Source of the DNA: Denitromonas iodatirespirans
Lineage (GTDB): Bacteria; Pseudomonadota; Gammaproteobacteria; Burkholderiales; Rhodocyclaceae
DNA: 64,000 bases
Reading direction: 5' to 3'
Assembly: GCF_018524365.1 (NCBI RefSeq)
Contig: NZ_JAEKFT010000006.1
Location: 124,001 to 188,000 of the forward strand
Made by a program: the position numbers and the translations under genes. A model generated the notes under the pieces. It ran no database searches and was not told the DNA's origin. It worked only from the letters and a program-made list of their open reading frames with translations. Shown in pieces: positions 1 to 8,933 of the stretch. Position 1 is the first letter of the stretch. Each line of letters starts with the position of its first letter.

Positions 1-648
1 CGCGCCGGTGGGCGAGCCGCCGGCCGGTTCGACCGAAACGGCCAGTTTTGCCCCTGCCTGCAACCGGCCGACCAAGGCTGCGGGCACCGGCAGCTGCGTG
101 CCCAACTGTCCCATCACCGCCACCGACACCGGCGCGCTGCCATCGGGCGGCAGCAACCACAGCTCGTAGCTCTGTTGCGGCCCGGCCTCGACTGGGCGCG
201 CCGGCGCCAGTGCCAGCCAGCGGCCGTCGTCGGACAGCGAGGCCACCACCGCCGCCCCGCCCTGGCCGCTGGCCAGGGTGGCGATCGGGCGCATGGCCGG
301 TGCGGGCGCCGACCGGTCGATCATGACGACGCCGACCCACACAGCCAACGCGGCGCTCGTCGCCAGCGCCCAGCCGCGCCACACGCCCACCCGCGCATAC
401 CAAGGTTGGCGGTAGCGGCGCAGGTCGAGGTCGCGCGCGATGCGCTGCCAGGTGGGTGGCGTCGGCGGCATGCGGAAGGCCTCGCTCGGCTGTGGCGTGA
501 ACCGGTGCTGCCAATGCTGCAGGCGCAGCGCCACGCGCGGCTCCTGGGCGCAGGCGCGCTCGAAGCGCGCGCGTGCCGGCCCGCGCAGCGTGCCGAGCAG
601 ATACTCGCCGCACAGGGCATCCAGATGAGGCGACTGACCAAGCTTCAT
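1..648 (-). CDS. Anti-sigma factor, RskA/anti-sigma-K family (3' end beyond window)
   Basis: Membrane anti-sigma factor that would sequester the ECF sigma factor encoded just upstream. The 216 codons visible give an N-terminal sigma-binding part (starts MKLGQSPHLDALCGEYLLGT), one transmembrane helix at about residues 92-111 (WALATSAALAVWVGVVMI), and a beta-rich outer domain with the SYELWLLPPDG stretch typical of the RskA C-terminal domain. The ATG overlaps the sigma-factor stop in an ATGA arrangement (645-648), so the two are translationally coupled. The reading frame is open to base 1 and the C-terminus is missing. Family assignment rests on motif and context; the signal sensed is unknown. 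Confidence 0.85.
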   Translation of the reverse strand, partial: MKLGQSPHLDALCGEYLLGTLRGPARARFERACAQEPRVALRLQHWQHRFTPQPSEAFRMPPTPPTWQRIARDLDLRRYRQPWYARVGVWRGWALATSAALAVWVGVVMIDRSAPAPAMRPIATLASGQGGAAVVASLSDDGRWLALAPARPVEAGPQQSYELWLLPPDGSAPVSVAVMGQLGTQLPVPAALVGRLQAGAKLAVSVEPAGGSPTGA

Positions 649-1217
649 GACACCCCCATGCAGCTGTCGACGCAGTGCTTGAGACTTTGCAGCCCCCGTC
701 GCACCCAGGATTTGACGGTGCCCAGCGGCGTGGCCAGATGGTCGGCCAGCTCGCCGTGGCTGAGCCCGTGCAGATAGGCCAGCACCAGCGCCTGACGCTC
801 GCGGCCCTTGAGTTCGTCGAGGCAGCCGCGTAGCCAGTGACGCATCTGCGCCTGATCGGCCTCGTCCTCGGAGGAGGCCGACCAGTCGAAGAGCCGGTCG
901 AGCGCGCCCTCGCTGTCGTCGAGCGTGCTCACCCGCGCCACGTCGGCACGGCTCACCGTGTCGATGGCGCGGTTGCGCACGATGGTCGCCATCCATGCCA
1001 CCGGCCGCGTGGCCACCGGATCGAAGCGTGTCGCGGCATGCCAGATCTTGATGAAGGCGTCGTGCAGCACTTCCTCGGCCAGCTCGCGCCGGCCGGTGAT
1101 CTTGAAGGCCACGCCCAGCAGCACCGGGGCGGTGCGCTGGTAGAGTTGCTCGAAGGCCGCGGCATCGCGCGCGGCGCTGAGGAGAATCAATCGTCGGATG
1201 TCGATGTCGTCGAGCAT
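645..1217 (-). CDS. RNA polymerase ECF sigma factor (SigK-type)
   Basis: 190-residue ECF sigma factor. Region 2 spans about residues 22-90 (FEQLYQRTAPVLLGVAFKI, ELAEEVLHDAFIKIWHAA, and the -10 binding part WMATIVRNRAIDTVSR). Region 4 is about residues 128-182, with the helix-turn-helix LSHGELADHLATPLGTVKSW. The next gene on the strand is an RskA-type anti-sigma factor overlapping by 4 bases, the usual sigma/anti-sigma pair. The start at 1217 gives the normal length for the family. Expected to be autoregulated; the regulon cannot be read from this window. Confidence 0.93.
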   Translation of the reverse strand: MLDDIDIRRLILLSAARDAAAFEQLYQRTAPVLLGVAFKITGRRELAEEVLHDAFIKIWHAATRFDPVATRPVAWMATIVRNRAIDTVSRADVARVSTLDDSEGALDRLFDWSASSEDEADQAQMRHWLRGCLDELKGRERQALVLAYLHGLSHGELADHLATPLGTVKSWVRRGLQSLKHCVDSCMGVS

Positions 1218-1262
1218 GGCCTCGTCCCGGCGCGCCCCATGCGCCGTCTACGCCCTGTACGC

Positions 1263-2402
1263 CTATCCGCCCGATCTGGATGCACGCGCGCGCAACTCGG
1301 CCGCGTCGGCATCGGCCGCCGGCGCGGCGGTCGCCTCACCCAGCGAAAACTCGCTCAGGCCGAAGGGCGGGGCGAACTGGCGCATGCCGCCGACCTCGAC
1401 GACCATGCCGCGCGCCTGGATCTGCGGATGCTGCAGGCTCTCGTGCAGGCGCAGCACGGGCGTGACACAACAATCGACGGCATCGAACACCGCCGTCCAT
1501 TCGGCCAGCGTACGGCCGCGGAAGATCGCTTCGAGCTGGGCGCGGGCATAGCGCCCCTGCTCGCCGACGCTCAAGTGATACGGCTTGAGATCGGGCCGGC
1601 CGAGAGTGTCGCAGGTCAGTTGCCAGAACTTCTCTTCGAGCGCGCCGACGGCCATGTGGCGGCCGTCCAGGGTCTCGTACACACCATAGCAGGGCACGCC
1701 GCCGGTGAGCAGGTCGTCGCCGCGCGGCCGGGTCTGGCCGTGGGCCAGCACTTCGGCCATGGGAAAGATGGCATGGGCCAGCGCGGCGTCGGTCATGGCC
1801 ACGTCCACATGCCGCCCGCGGCCGTTGGCGCGCGCATCGATGACGGCCGCCAGCAGCCCCACCAGCGGGGTCAGCGTGCCGCCGAGCAGGTCGGCGATCT
1901 GCAGGTTGCTCAGTGCTGGCGGGCCGCCGGCGCTGCCGATCTGGTCGAGCACGCCGGCGTAGCCGAGGTAGTTGATGTCATGGCCGGCGCGCTGGGCATA
2001 GGGCCCGGTCTGACCGTAGCCGCTGATGCTGCCGTAGACCAGGCGCGGGTTGCGCGCGCTGAGCGTGGCGTAGTCGAGGCCGAGTTTGGCCATCACGCCG
2101 GGGCGAAAGCCCTCGACCAGGATGTCGGCCGTATCGACCAGGCCGAGCAAGACGGCCTTGTCGGCCGGGTCCTTGAGGTCGAGCACCAGGCTTTTCTTGT
2201 TGCGGTTGACCAGCTGAAAGAAGTAGCTGGTGTCGCCATGCATGGCGCCCATGCGGCGGGCGTAGTCGCCCACGCCGGGGTCTTCGATCTTGATCACCTC
2301 GGCACCGAGGTCGGCCAGGTGCAGGGTGGCCAGCGGGCCGGGCAGCAGGCGGGTGAGGTCGAGGACGGTCATCCCGGCCAGGGGTTTATTGCGTTCGGTC
2401 AT
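1263..2402 (-). CDS. CaiB/BaiF family (class III) CoA-transferase
   Basis: 379-residue family III CoA-transferase, moving CoA between acyl groups without a free CoA intermediate. The N-terminus (GMTVLDLTRLLPGPLATLHLADLGAEVIKIED) carries the fold-defining CoA-binding start. The catalytic aspartate typical of the family is probably in VDVAMTDAALAH. I chose the ATG at 2402 because the family begins a few residues before the VLDLTRLLPGP motif; the longer frame (to 2501) reads through the end of the upstream gene. It starts 4 bases after the carbonic anhydrase stop and is the last gene of the acid uptake/activation cluster. Substrate not deducible; AMACR-like racemases belong to the same superfamily. 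Confidence 0.88.
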   Translation of the reverse strand: MTERNKPLAGMTVLDLTRLLPGPLATLHLADLGAEVIKIEDPGVGDYARRMGAMHGDTSYFFQLVNRNKKSLVLDLKDPADKAVLLGLVDTADILVEGFRPGVMAKLGLDYATLSARNPRLVYGSISGYGQTGPYAQRAGHDINYLGYAGVLDQIGSAGGPPALSNLQIADLLGGTLTPLVGLLAAVIDARANGRGRHVDVAMTDAALAHAIFPMAEVLAHGQTRPRGDDLLTGGVPCYGVYETLDGRHMAVGALEEKFWQLTCDTLGRPDLKPYHLSVGEQGRYARAQLEAIFRGRTLAEWTAVFDAVDCCVTPVLRLHESLQHPQIQARGMVVEVGGMRQFAPPFGLSEFSLGEATAAPAADADAAELRARASRSGG

Positions 2403-2406
2403 GGGC

Positions 2407-3015
2407 TCATTCCGTGGGGCGGCGCGGGCGGGAGCGCTGGACCTGGATGCGACCGGATTCCATGTCGTACACCCAGCCGTGCACCGCCAGTTTGCCGGCA
2501 TCGGCCGCGCGCGCCACGAAGGGGTAGGCGAGCAGGTGTTCGAGCTGCAGGCTGACGTTTTCTTCGACGATCAGGCGCAGGCGGGCGTCGGCATCGAGCT
2601 GCCGGCCCTCGGCGGCCAAGCGGGCATCGACCCGGTGCGCCGCCTCGCGCGCACTGTTGAGCCAGATCGGCACGTACTGGTCATGCTCGCTGGCGGCGTC
2701 GAGCGCCTGGATGCCGCCGCAACCGTAGTGGCCGCAGATGACGATGTCGGGGATGTTGAGGTGGTTGATGGAAAACTCGAGCACCGCGGAGAGATTCCAG
2801 TCGGCACCGGCGACGATGTTGGCGACGTTGCGATGGACGAAGATCTCGCCCGGGCGGGTCTGGGTGATGGTGTTGACCGGCACCCGCGAGTCCGAGCAGC
2901 CGATCCACAGCACCGTGGGGTGCTGCGCCTTCGACAGCTCGGCGAAGTAGTCGCGCTCGCGCTCGAAGACGGTGTCGACGAAGCGCTTGTTGCCTTCGAG
3001 CAGATCGCGGATCAC
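2407..3015 (-). CDS. Beta-class carbonic anhydrase
   Basis: 202-residue beta-carbonic anhydrase interconverting CO2 and bicarbonate. All zinc/catalytic residues are visible: Cys40-Asp42-Arg44 in the CSDSR motif and His96/Cys99 in HYGCGG. Length is typical of the family. It lies between a PaaK-like CoA ligase and a CaiB-type CoA-transferase in one minus-strand cluster, so it is probably co-transcribed with acid-activation genes. A role supplying or removing bicarbonate for a carboxylation or decarboxylation in the same pathway is inference. Confidence 0.95.
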   Translation of the reverse strand: MIRDLLEGNKRFVDTVFERERDYFAELSKAQHPTVLWIGCSDSRVPVNTITQTRPGEIFVHRNVANIVAGADWNLSAVLEFSINHLNIPDIVICGHYGCGGIQALDAASEHDQYVPIWLNSAREAAHRVDARLAAEGRQLDADARLRLIVEENVSLQLEHLLAYPFVARAADAGKLAVHGWVYDMESGRIQVQRSRPRRPTE

Positions 3016-3082
3016 GGCAGTCTCCTGCAGGGGTTGGAGAGGTCCTTCACGCCCCTATCCTCGGCACGGCGGGCCCGCGTGT

Positions 3083-4312
3083 CTACTCGTAGCTGCGGAT
3101 GTCGTCGATCACCTTGCCGTCGTTGGGCAGCGTGCCGGCCGCGCAGAAGGCCACTTCGCCGCGCAGCTTGGTCGTCTCGCGCAGGGAGGCGACGATCTGC
3201 TCGCGCAGCGCCGCATCGTCGGCCGCCTCGCAGCACAGCGTCATGCGATCGGTCAGGCCGGGGTTGTCGACCACCAGGCGCGCACGGGCGATCTCGGGGT
3301 GGCGCTTGACCACCGCGGCGATCTGGCCGGGGTGCACGAACATGCCCTTGACCTTGGTGGTCTGGTCGGCCCGCCCCATCCAGCCCTTGATCCGCCGGTT
3401 GGTGCGCCCGCAGGGGCTGGCGCCGGGCAGGATGGCGGAGAGGTCGCCGGTGCCGAAGCGGATCAGCGGGTAGTCCGGGTTGAAGGTGGTCACCACCACT
3501 TCGCCGACCTCGCCGTCGGCCACCGGGTCGCCGGTGCCGGGGCGCACGATCTCGACCAGCACGTCCTCGTCGATGACCAGGCCTTCGCGCGCCGGCGTCT
3601 CGTAGGCGATCAGGCCGATGTCGGCCGTGGCATAGCCCTGGTAGGCGTGGATGCCGCGCGCAGCCAGGGCGTCGCGCTGGCTCGGCGGGAAGGCTTCGCC
3701 CGACAGGAAGGCCTTGCTCAGGTTGAGCGTGATGCCGGCCTCGTCGGCCTTGTCGAGCAGGATGCGCAGGAAGGACGGCGTGCCGGTGTAGGCCACCGGC
3801 TTGAGGTCGACCATCGCTTCGAGCTGCTGCTCGGTCTGGCCGACACCGCCGGGGAACACCGTGCAGCCGATGGCATGGGCGGCGGTCTCCATGATCGAGC
3901 CGGCCGGCGTCATGTGGTAGGAGAAGGTGTTGTGCACCAGGTCGCCTTCGCGGAAGCCGGCGGCGAACAGGGCGCGGGCGACCCGCCAGTAGTTCTCGCG
4001 CGCGCCTTCCGGCTCGTACAGCGGGCCGGGCGAGGCGAACACGCGGGCGCAGGCGGCGCCCCAACCGACGGCCGAGAAGCCGCCGAAGGGCCGCGCGGCC
4101 TTCTGCAGGTCGAGCAGTTCCGACTTGCGGATCACCGGCAACGTCGCCAGCGCCTCGCGCGTGGTGATGCTGGCCGGGTCCACCCGGGCCAGCAAGCCGG
4201 CGAAGGCGGCCGTGTTGGCCTTGGCATGGGCGATCTGGCGGGGCAGGCGGGCCAGCAGATCCCGCTCGCGCTCGGCGGGATCGCGGTGCTCTCTGGCGTC
4301 GAAGAAGTTCAT
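3083..4312 (-). CDS. Phenylacetate-CoA ligase-like (PaaK family) AMP-forming enzyme
   Basis: 409-residue adenylate-forming enzyme of the PaaK type, expected to make an aryl- or acyl-CoA from acid, ATP and CoA. Visible signatures: HNTFSYHMTPAGSIMETAAHAIGCTVFPGG, the YQGYATADIGLIAYE segment (PaaK counterpart of the A5 motif), RFGTGDLSAIL (the usual TGD), and a C-terminal domain with GRADQTTKVKGMFVHPGQI. It is shorter at the N-terminus than classical PaaK (about 430-440 residues). The start ATG at 4312 has AAGGA upstream. A second, unrelated long-chain-type ligase heads the same cluster. Substrate not established. Confidence 0.88.
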   Translation of the reverse strand: MNFFDAREHRDPAERERDLLARLPRQIAHAKANTAAFAGLLARVDPASITTREALATLPVIRKSELLDLQKAARPFGGFSAVGWGAACARVFASPGPLYEPEGARENYWRVARALFAAGFREGDLVHNTFSYHMTPAGSIMETAAHAIGCTVFPGGVGQTEQQLEAMVDLKPVAYTGTPSFLRILLDKADEAGITLNLSKAFLSGEAFPPSQRDALAARGIHAYQGYATADIGLIAYETPAREGLVIDEDVLVEIVRPGTGDPVADGEVGEVVVTTFNPDYPLIRFGTGDLSAILPGASPCGRTNRRIKGWMGRADQTTKVKGMFVHPGQIAAVVKRHPEIARARLVVDNPGLTDRMTLCCEAADDAALREQIVASLRETTKLRGEVAFCAAGTLPNDGKVIDDIRSYE

Positions 4313-4402
4313 GACATTCCTTGGTTCGATCGAAACGGATCGGGTGCGCCGCTCATGCGCCCCGACCGGCCGTAGTCGCGGCTCCGGCCGCGAAGGCAGC
4401 GC

Positions 4403-5245
4403 TCAGGACAGCCAGCGCTTGCGGCGGCGGTAGTGCTTGACGTCGCGGAAGCTCTTGCGCCCTTCGCCCGACAGGCCGAGGTAGAACTCCTTGACGTCCT
4501 CGTTGGAGGCCAGGTACTTGGCCTCGCCTTCCATCACGATGCGGCCGTTTTCGAGGATGTAGCCGAAGTCGGCATAGCGCAGCGCCACCATGGTGTTCTG
4601 CTCGGCGAGCAGGAAGCTGACGCTTTCCTTCTTGTTCAGGTCCTTCACGATCTCGAAGATCTCTTCGACGATCTGCGGCGCCAGGCCCATCGAGGGCTCG
4701 TCGAGCAGCACCATCTCGGGGTTGGCCATGATGGCGCGGCCGATGGCGCACATCTGCTGCTCGCCGCCGGAGGTGTAACCGGCCTGCGAGCTGCGGCGCT
4801 CCTTGAGGCGCGGGAAGTACTGGTAGACCATGTCCAGCGAACGCTTGATGCCGGCGCTGCCGTCGCCGCGGGTGTAGGCGCCGGTGAGCAGGTTCTCTTC
4901 GATCGTCAGGTGGCCGAAGCAGTGACGGCCTTCCATCACCTGGATCACGCCGCGCTTGACCAGGTCGGCCGGCGTCATCTGGTCGATGCGCGCGCCCTTG
5001 AATTCGATGTTGCCCTTGGTCACGTCGCCGCGCTCGGCGCGCAGCAGGTTCGAGATCGATTTGAGCGTGGTGCTCTTGCCGGCGCCGTTGGCCCCGAGCA
5101 ATGCGACGATCTTGCCCTTGGGCACTTCAAGGGACACGCCCTTGAGCACCAGGATGACGTGGTCGTAGATGACCTCGACGTTGTTGACGCTGAGGTAGGG
5201 TGCGGCCTCGGTGGCCGCGGCAGTGTTCTGCATTGTCATTGTCAT
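4403..5245 (-). CDS. livF: Branched-chain/HAAT ABC transporter ATP-binding protein (LivF-type)
   Basis: Cytoplasmic ATPase of a HAAT-family importer. Walker A GANGAGKST, ABC signature YTSGGEQQM and Walker B MVLLDEPS are intact, and the order on the strand matches LivF. The C-terminal extension after the core (ENGRIVMEGEAKYLASNEDVKEFYLG, then a basic tail) makes it longer than Escherichia coli LivF; this is common in transporters linked to CoA ligases. The ATG at 5245 begins MTMTMQNTAAATEAAPYLSV; the longer frame to 5314 runs into a hairpin-rich spacer and is unlikely to be coding. Confidence 0.92.
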   Translation of the reverse strand: MTMTMQNTAAATEAAPYLSVNNVEVIYDHVILVLKGVSLEVPKGKIVALLGANGAGKSTTLKSISNLLRAERGDVTKGNIEFKGARIDQMTPADLVKRGVIQVMEGRHCFGHLTIEENLLTGAYTRGDGSAGIKRSLDMVYQYFPRLKERRSSQAGYTSGGEQQMCAIGRAIMANPEMVLLDEPSMGLAPQIVEEIFEIVKDLNKKESVSFLLAEQNTMVALRYADFGYILENGRIVMEGEAKYLASNEDVKEFYLGLSGEGRKSFRDVKHYRRRKRWLS

Positions 5246-5298
5246 GTCTCTGCCGACTTGGTGGTGTCCCCTCCTCCCCCGCAAACTTCTCAAGAGAG

Positions 5299-5380
5299 GG
5301 TCCGCCGAACACACCGCGATGCGCTCGGCGGACCTTCCCCGCTGGGGGAAGGCCGCGCACGACCGGCGAGCCGGCCGTGC
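5299..5380 (-). promoter_or_regulatory. Cluster of stem-loops between livK-type and livF-type genes
   Basis: Three consecutive inverted repeats lie in the transcribed spacer: 5299-5334 (10-bp arms GGTCCGCCGA/TCGGCGGACC), 5333-5352 (8-bp arms CCTTCCCC/GGGGAAGG) and 5357-5380 (GCACGnCCGGC arms, one mismatch, tight loop). No T-run follows, so this is not a classical terminator. Such structures after a binding-protein gene often stabilise the upstream mRNA or reduce read-through; that role is inferred. Confidence 0.5.
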
Positions 5381-5392
5381 GTGCCCGTGCGA

Positions 5393-6715
5393 TTACATCT
5401 CTTTCGAGCAATCGCGCGGGGTGATGCCTTTTTCCTTGGCGTAGGCCGCCGCGGACTCTTCGATCATGCCGCGGACCATTTCCTTGTCGGCCTCGATCCA
5501 GTCGGTGACGACGTTCCACTTGCTGCCGTCCCACTGCTGGTACTTGACCCTGCCGGAACCTTCGTGGTCCATGCAGCTGGTCTTGAGCGGCGGCAGGAAG
5601 CCGGTGGCACCCAGATCCGCCAGGCGCTTGTCGTCGAGGTCGAGGTTCTCGAAGCCCCAGCGCACTTGCTCGCCGGTCAGGGCCTTGCCCTTGCCGTACT
5701 TCTCCTGCGCCTTGCGGATCGCCTCGACGGTGATCAGGCCATGGACCACACCGCGGTTGTAGTACACGCTGCCGACACGGGACTTGTCTTCGAGGTTGCC
5801 CTTGCCCTTGGCGTAGACATGCGTCTCGATGTCCTTGATCACCGGGTAGTTGTCACCTGCCACGTTGTAGCCCGCGGCGGTGAAGCCCTTGGCGGCGCTG
5901 CCGGCCGGCACGGTGTCTTCCTCGGCACCGGACCACCACACGCCGAGCATCTTCTCGCGCGAGAAGCCAGTCTTGGCGGCGGACTTGAGCGCGGTCGGGT
6001 TCATCACGCCCCAGCCCCACAGGATCACCCAGTCAGGCTTCAACTGGCGGATCTGCAGCCATTGCGACTGCTGCTCGTTGCCCGGGTGGGCCACCGCGAT
6101 CTTGGTCAGCTCGTAGCCGTAGCGCTCGGCCATCTTCTCCAGCACGGCATGCGGCTCCTTGCCGTAGGCCGAATCGTGGTACAGCAGGGCGATCTTCTTG
6201 CCCTTGAGCTTGTCGGTACCGCCTTCCTTGCCGGCGATGTACTTGATCATGGTGGTCGCCTGCGACCAGTAGGTGGTGATCAGCGGGAAGACATAGGGAA
6301 AGACCCGGCCGTCAGCCGCATCGGTGCGACCGTAGCCCATGGTCACCAGCGGGATCTTGTCTTTGGCGACCTTGTCGAGCACCGAGTAGGTGATGCCGGT
6401 GGACAAGGGCTGGAACACCGTGTTGCCGGTCTCGCCCTTTTCCTTCAGACGCTCGTAGCACTCGACGCCGCGGGCGTTGTTGTACTCGGTTTCGCACTCT
6501 TCCCAGGCCAGCTTGACGCCGTTGATGCCGCCGTCGCGCTCGTTGATCATCTGCATGTAGTCGATCCAGCCGCCGAAAATCCCGGAACCCCCGGCAGCGT
6601 ACGGACCCACGCGATAACTCGGCAGACCGATGAACTGCTCAGCCGCGATCGCCAGGGACGAGCCCAGCAAACCCGCGACAGCAGCGCCGAGAATGACTGT
6701 CTTCTTCAGATTCAT
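5393..6715 (-). CDS. HAAT ABC transporter periplasmic substrate-binding protein (LivK-type)
   Basis: 440-residue periplasmic binding protein. It has a signal peptide at residues 1-23 (MNLKKTVILGAAVAGLLGSS, cleavage near AIAAEQ) and a type I periplasmic binding fold with GIFGGWIDYMQMINERDGGINGVKL and VEAIRKAQEKYGKGKALTGEQVRWGFENLDLDD. It is longer than E. coli LivK (about 370 residues), as in the Peripla_BP_6 proteins that accompany aromatic/acyl-CoA ligase operons. A strong Shine-Dalgarno (GAGGAG) precedes the ATG at 6715; the longer frame to 6859 overlaps the upstream permease and is rejected. The ligand is probably a carboxylic acid rather than leucine, given the neighbouring ligases (inference). 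Confidence 0.92.
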   Translation of the reverse strand: MNLKKTVILGAAVAGLLGSSLAIAAEQFIGLPSYRVGPYAAGGSGIFGGWIDYMQMINERDGGINGVKLAWEECETEYNNARGVECYERLKEKGETGNTVFQPLSTGITYSVLDKVAKDKIPLVTMGYGRTDAADGRVFPYVFPLITTYWSQATTMIKYIAGKEGGTDKLKGKKIALLYHDSAYGKEPHAVLEKMAERYGYELTKIAVAHPGNEQQSQWLQIRQLKPDWVILWGWGVMNPTALKSAAKTGFSREKMLGVWWSGAEEDTVPAGSAAKGFTAAGYNVAGDNYPVIKDIETHVYAKGKGNLEDKSRVGSVYYNRGVVHGLITVEAIRKAQEKYGKGKALTGEQVRWGFENLDLDDKRLADLGATGFLPPLKTSCMDHEGSGRVKYQQWDGSKWNVVTDWIEADKEMVRGMIEESAAAYAKEKGITPRDCSKEM

Positions 6716-6782
6716 GTGTCTATCTCCTCTCTTTTTGATGTTGCCTGGGTAGATCGACCTGGCCGGCCGACCGGATTCCAGT

Positions 6783-7850
6783 TTAGTGCGGGAACGGCCA
6801 CAGCCGCAGCTTCTCCTTGCCGATCTGCCACAGGCGCGCCAGCCCGTGCGGTTCGACAATCAGGAAGAACACGATCAGCCCGCCGAAGACGATGAGCTGA
6901 AGATTGGATACGAAACTGGCCGACACCAGATCGCCGAGCAGCACCGGCACCGTCACGTCGAGCGCGATCGGCAGCAGCACGATGAAGGCCGCCCCGAGGA
7001 AGGAACCCATGATCGAGCCGACCCCGCCGATGATGATCATGAACAGGATCTTGAACGACAGGTCGAGGTTGAAGCCCTCGGGCTCCACCGTGCCGATGTA
7101 GGTGTAGGCATACAGCGCGCCGGCCACACCGCAGTAGAACGAGGACACGGCAAAGGCGGTGAGCTTGGTGCGCATCAGGCGGATTCCGATCACCTCGGCG
7201 GCCACGTCCATGTCGCGCACCGCCATCCACATCCGGCCGGTGGTCGAGCGCACCATGTTCTTGGCCAGCAAGGCCATGACCACCACCACGAACAAGGTCA
7301 GCAGATACTTGGACACCGGTCCGTCGAAGGCGAAGCCGAGGATCTCGATCTCCTGCGCGGTGATCACGCCGGAGGATGAGTAGTTGGAAAACCACTCGAT
7401 CTTGACCAGCGCCCAGACGATGAAGAACTGCGCGGCCAAGGTGGCCACCGCCAGGTAGAAGCCCTTGATGCGCAGGCTCGGCAGGCCGAACAGCACGCCC
7501 ACCGCCGCGGCGCACAGACCGCCGAGCAGGATCGCCACCAGGAAAGGCATGCCGTCGATGCGCAGCATGAAGTTGTAGGCGCCGAAGGCCCCCACCGCCA
7601 TGAACGCCGCCGAACCGAGCGACAGCTGGCCGGCATAGCCGGTCAGGATGTTGAGGCCGATGGCGGCCAGCGAGAAGATCAGCACCGGGATCAGGATCGC
7701 CTTGAGCCAGTACTGGTCGGCGAACAGCGGCACCGCCAGGGCGAAGAACCCGATCAGCAGCAATACGCCGACACGGTCCTGCAAAATCGGGAAGATCTGC
7801 TGATCTGCCTCATAACTGGCCTTGAACTGGCCGGCTTCACGGTAAAGCAT
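6783..7850 (-). CDS. livM: HAAT ABC transporter permease (LivM-type)
   Basis: 355-residue inner-membrane permease with about ten hydrophobic segments, for example VGVLLLIGFFALAVPLF, ILIPVLIFSLAAIGLNIL and FLVAILLGGLCAAAVGVLFG. The family hallmark GLNILTGYAGQLSLGSAAFMAVGAF is present, as is the ATPase-coupling region around DMDVAAEVIGIRLMRTKL. The start at 7850 (MLYREAGQ) excludes an arginine/glycine-rich extension that comes from the GC-rich spacer 7851-7972. It sits between livH and the binding-protein gene. Confidence 0.92.
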   Translation of the reverse strand: MLYREAGQFKASYEADQQIFPILQDRVGVLLLIGFFALAVPLFADQYWLKAILIPVLIFSLAAIGLNILTGYAGQLSLGSAAFMAVGAFGAYNFMLRIDGMPFLVAILLGGLCAAAVGVLFGLPSLRIKGFYLAVATLAAQFFIVWALVKIEWFSNYSSSGVITAQEIEILGFAFDGPVSKYLLTLFVVVVMALLAKNMVRSTTGRMWMAVRDMDVAAEVIGIRLMRTKLTAFAVSSFYCGVAGALYAYTYIGTVEPEGFNLDLSFKILFMIIIGGVGSIMGSFLGAAFIVLLPIALDVTVPVLLGDLVSASFVSNLQLIVFGGLIVFFLIVEPHGLARLWQIGKEKLRLWPFPH

Positions 7851-7972
7851 GCGTTGTCTCCAATGTTGCCGCTCTCGTTGTTCGTATCCATCGCCCGGCG
7901 CCGGGGCGCCCCAAGGCGGGCGACGGCCCCCTCGGGGGGCAGCGCAGGGGCCTTGGCCCCAAGCGTGGGGGC
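7851..7972. repeat. GC-rich intra-operon spacer repeat between livH and livM
   Basis: The spacer holds GGCGGGCGACGGCCCCC and CCCCCTCGGGGGG, a sequence type I recognise as a recurrent intergenic repeat in Burkholderiales and Rhodocyclales. The inner CCCCC...GGGGG is an inverted repeat that would fold in the transcript. No gene is apparent. Recognition of the repeat type is from memory. Confidence 0.4.
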
Positions 7973-8899
7973 TCACACTCTGTCAATATGTCTTTCGCCG
8001 AACAGGCCTTCCGGACGAATCAGCAGGAAGCCCAGGGCCAGGATGTACGGGAACCACGATTCGATACCGCCGCCGACGAAGGGGCCGACATACACCTCGG
8101 CCAGCTTCTCGGAGGCGCCGATGATCAGGCCGCCGACGATGGCACCCGGCACCGAGGTGAATCCGCCGAGAATCAGCACCGGCAGCGCCTTGAGCGCGGT
8201 GAAGGTGAGCGCGAACTGCACCCCGTTGCGCGCGCCCCAGATCATCCCGGCCACCAGTGCCACGAAGCCGGCCACGGCCCACACGATGACCCAGATGTGG
8301 CGCAGCGGAATGCCGATCGACAAGGCGGCCTGGTGATCGTCGGCCACCGCTCGCAGAGCGCGACCGATGCGGGTGTATTGGAAGAACAGCGCCAGCGCCG
8401 CCACCAGGATCGCCGCCACCGTCGCCGCGAAGACATCGAAGGACGAAATCAGGATGTTGAAGTTCTCCATCATGTATTCGATGGGTTCGTCCTGAATGCC
8501 CAGATCCAGGCCGCGCACGTTGGCGCCCCAGATGCCCTGGGCGATGCCCTCGACCAGGAAGGTCAGGCCGATGGTGGCCATGAACAAGGTGATCGGCGGC
8601 TGGTTGACCAGCGGGCGCAACACCACCCGCTCGGTGGCGATGGCCAGCAACACCATGGCCCCCAGCGAGAGCACGAAAGCCAGCCAGAACACCGCCCGGC
8701 CGCCTTCTTCCAGCCCGGTCCAGCCCGGCAACACTTCCAGAAAACCGACGAAGGTCAGCGCGGCGAAGAACACCATCGCGCCCTGCGCGAAGTTGAACAC
8801 GCCCGACGCCTTGAAGATCAGCACGAAACCGAGGGCCACCAGGGCGTACAACACCCCCGAAAGCAAGCCGCCGATCAGCACTTCGAAAAAGAACTGCAT
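7973..8899 (-). CDS. livH: HAAT ABC transporter permease (LivH-type)
   Basis: 308-residue inner-membrane permease that pairs with the LivM-type protein. The N-terminal signature FEVLIGGLLSGVLYALVALGFVLIFKASGVFNFAQGAM is diagnostic of LivH, and GGFTSVPGAIVGGLIIGASEKLAEVY near the C-terminus is the second conserved block. The start at 8899 is 34 bases after the livG-type stop and has AGGAG upstream. Confidence 0.94.
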   Translation of the reverse strand: MQFFFEVLIGGLLSGVLYALVALGFVLIFKASGVFNFAQGAMVFFAALTFVGFLEVLPGWTGLEEGGRAVFWLAFVLSLGAMVLLAIATERVVLRPLVNQPPITLFMATIGLTFLVEGIAQGIWGANVRGLDLGIQDEPIEYMMENFNILISSFDVFAATVAAILVAALALFFQYTRIGRALRAVADDHQAALSIGIPLRHIWVIVWAVAGFVALVAGMIWGARNGVQFALTFTALKALPVLILGGFTSVPGAIVGGLIIGASEKLAEVYVGPFVGGGIESWFPYILALGFLLIRPEGLFGERHIDRV

Positions 8900-8933
8900 G
8901 GTTAGTCTCCTCTTATCCCTTTTCGCGGCGCGC

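Noticed and set aside
4433-6895. 820-residue plus-strand open frame
   Set aside because: It lies antisense to livF, the spacer and the binding-protein gene, with low-complexity Ala/Val/Leu/His/Asp composition typical of antisense GC-rich frames.
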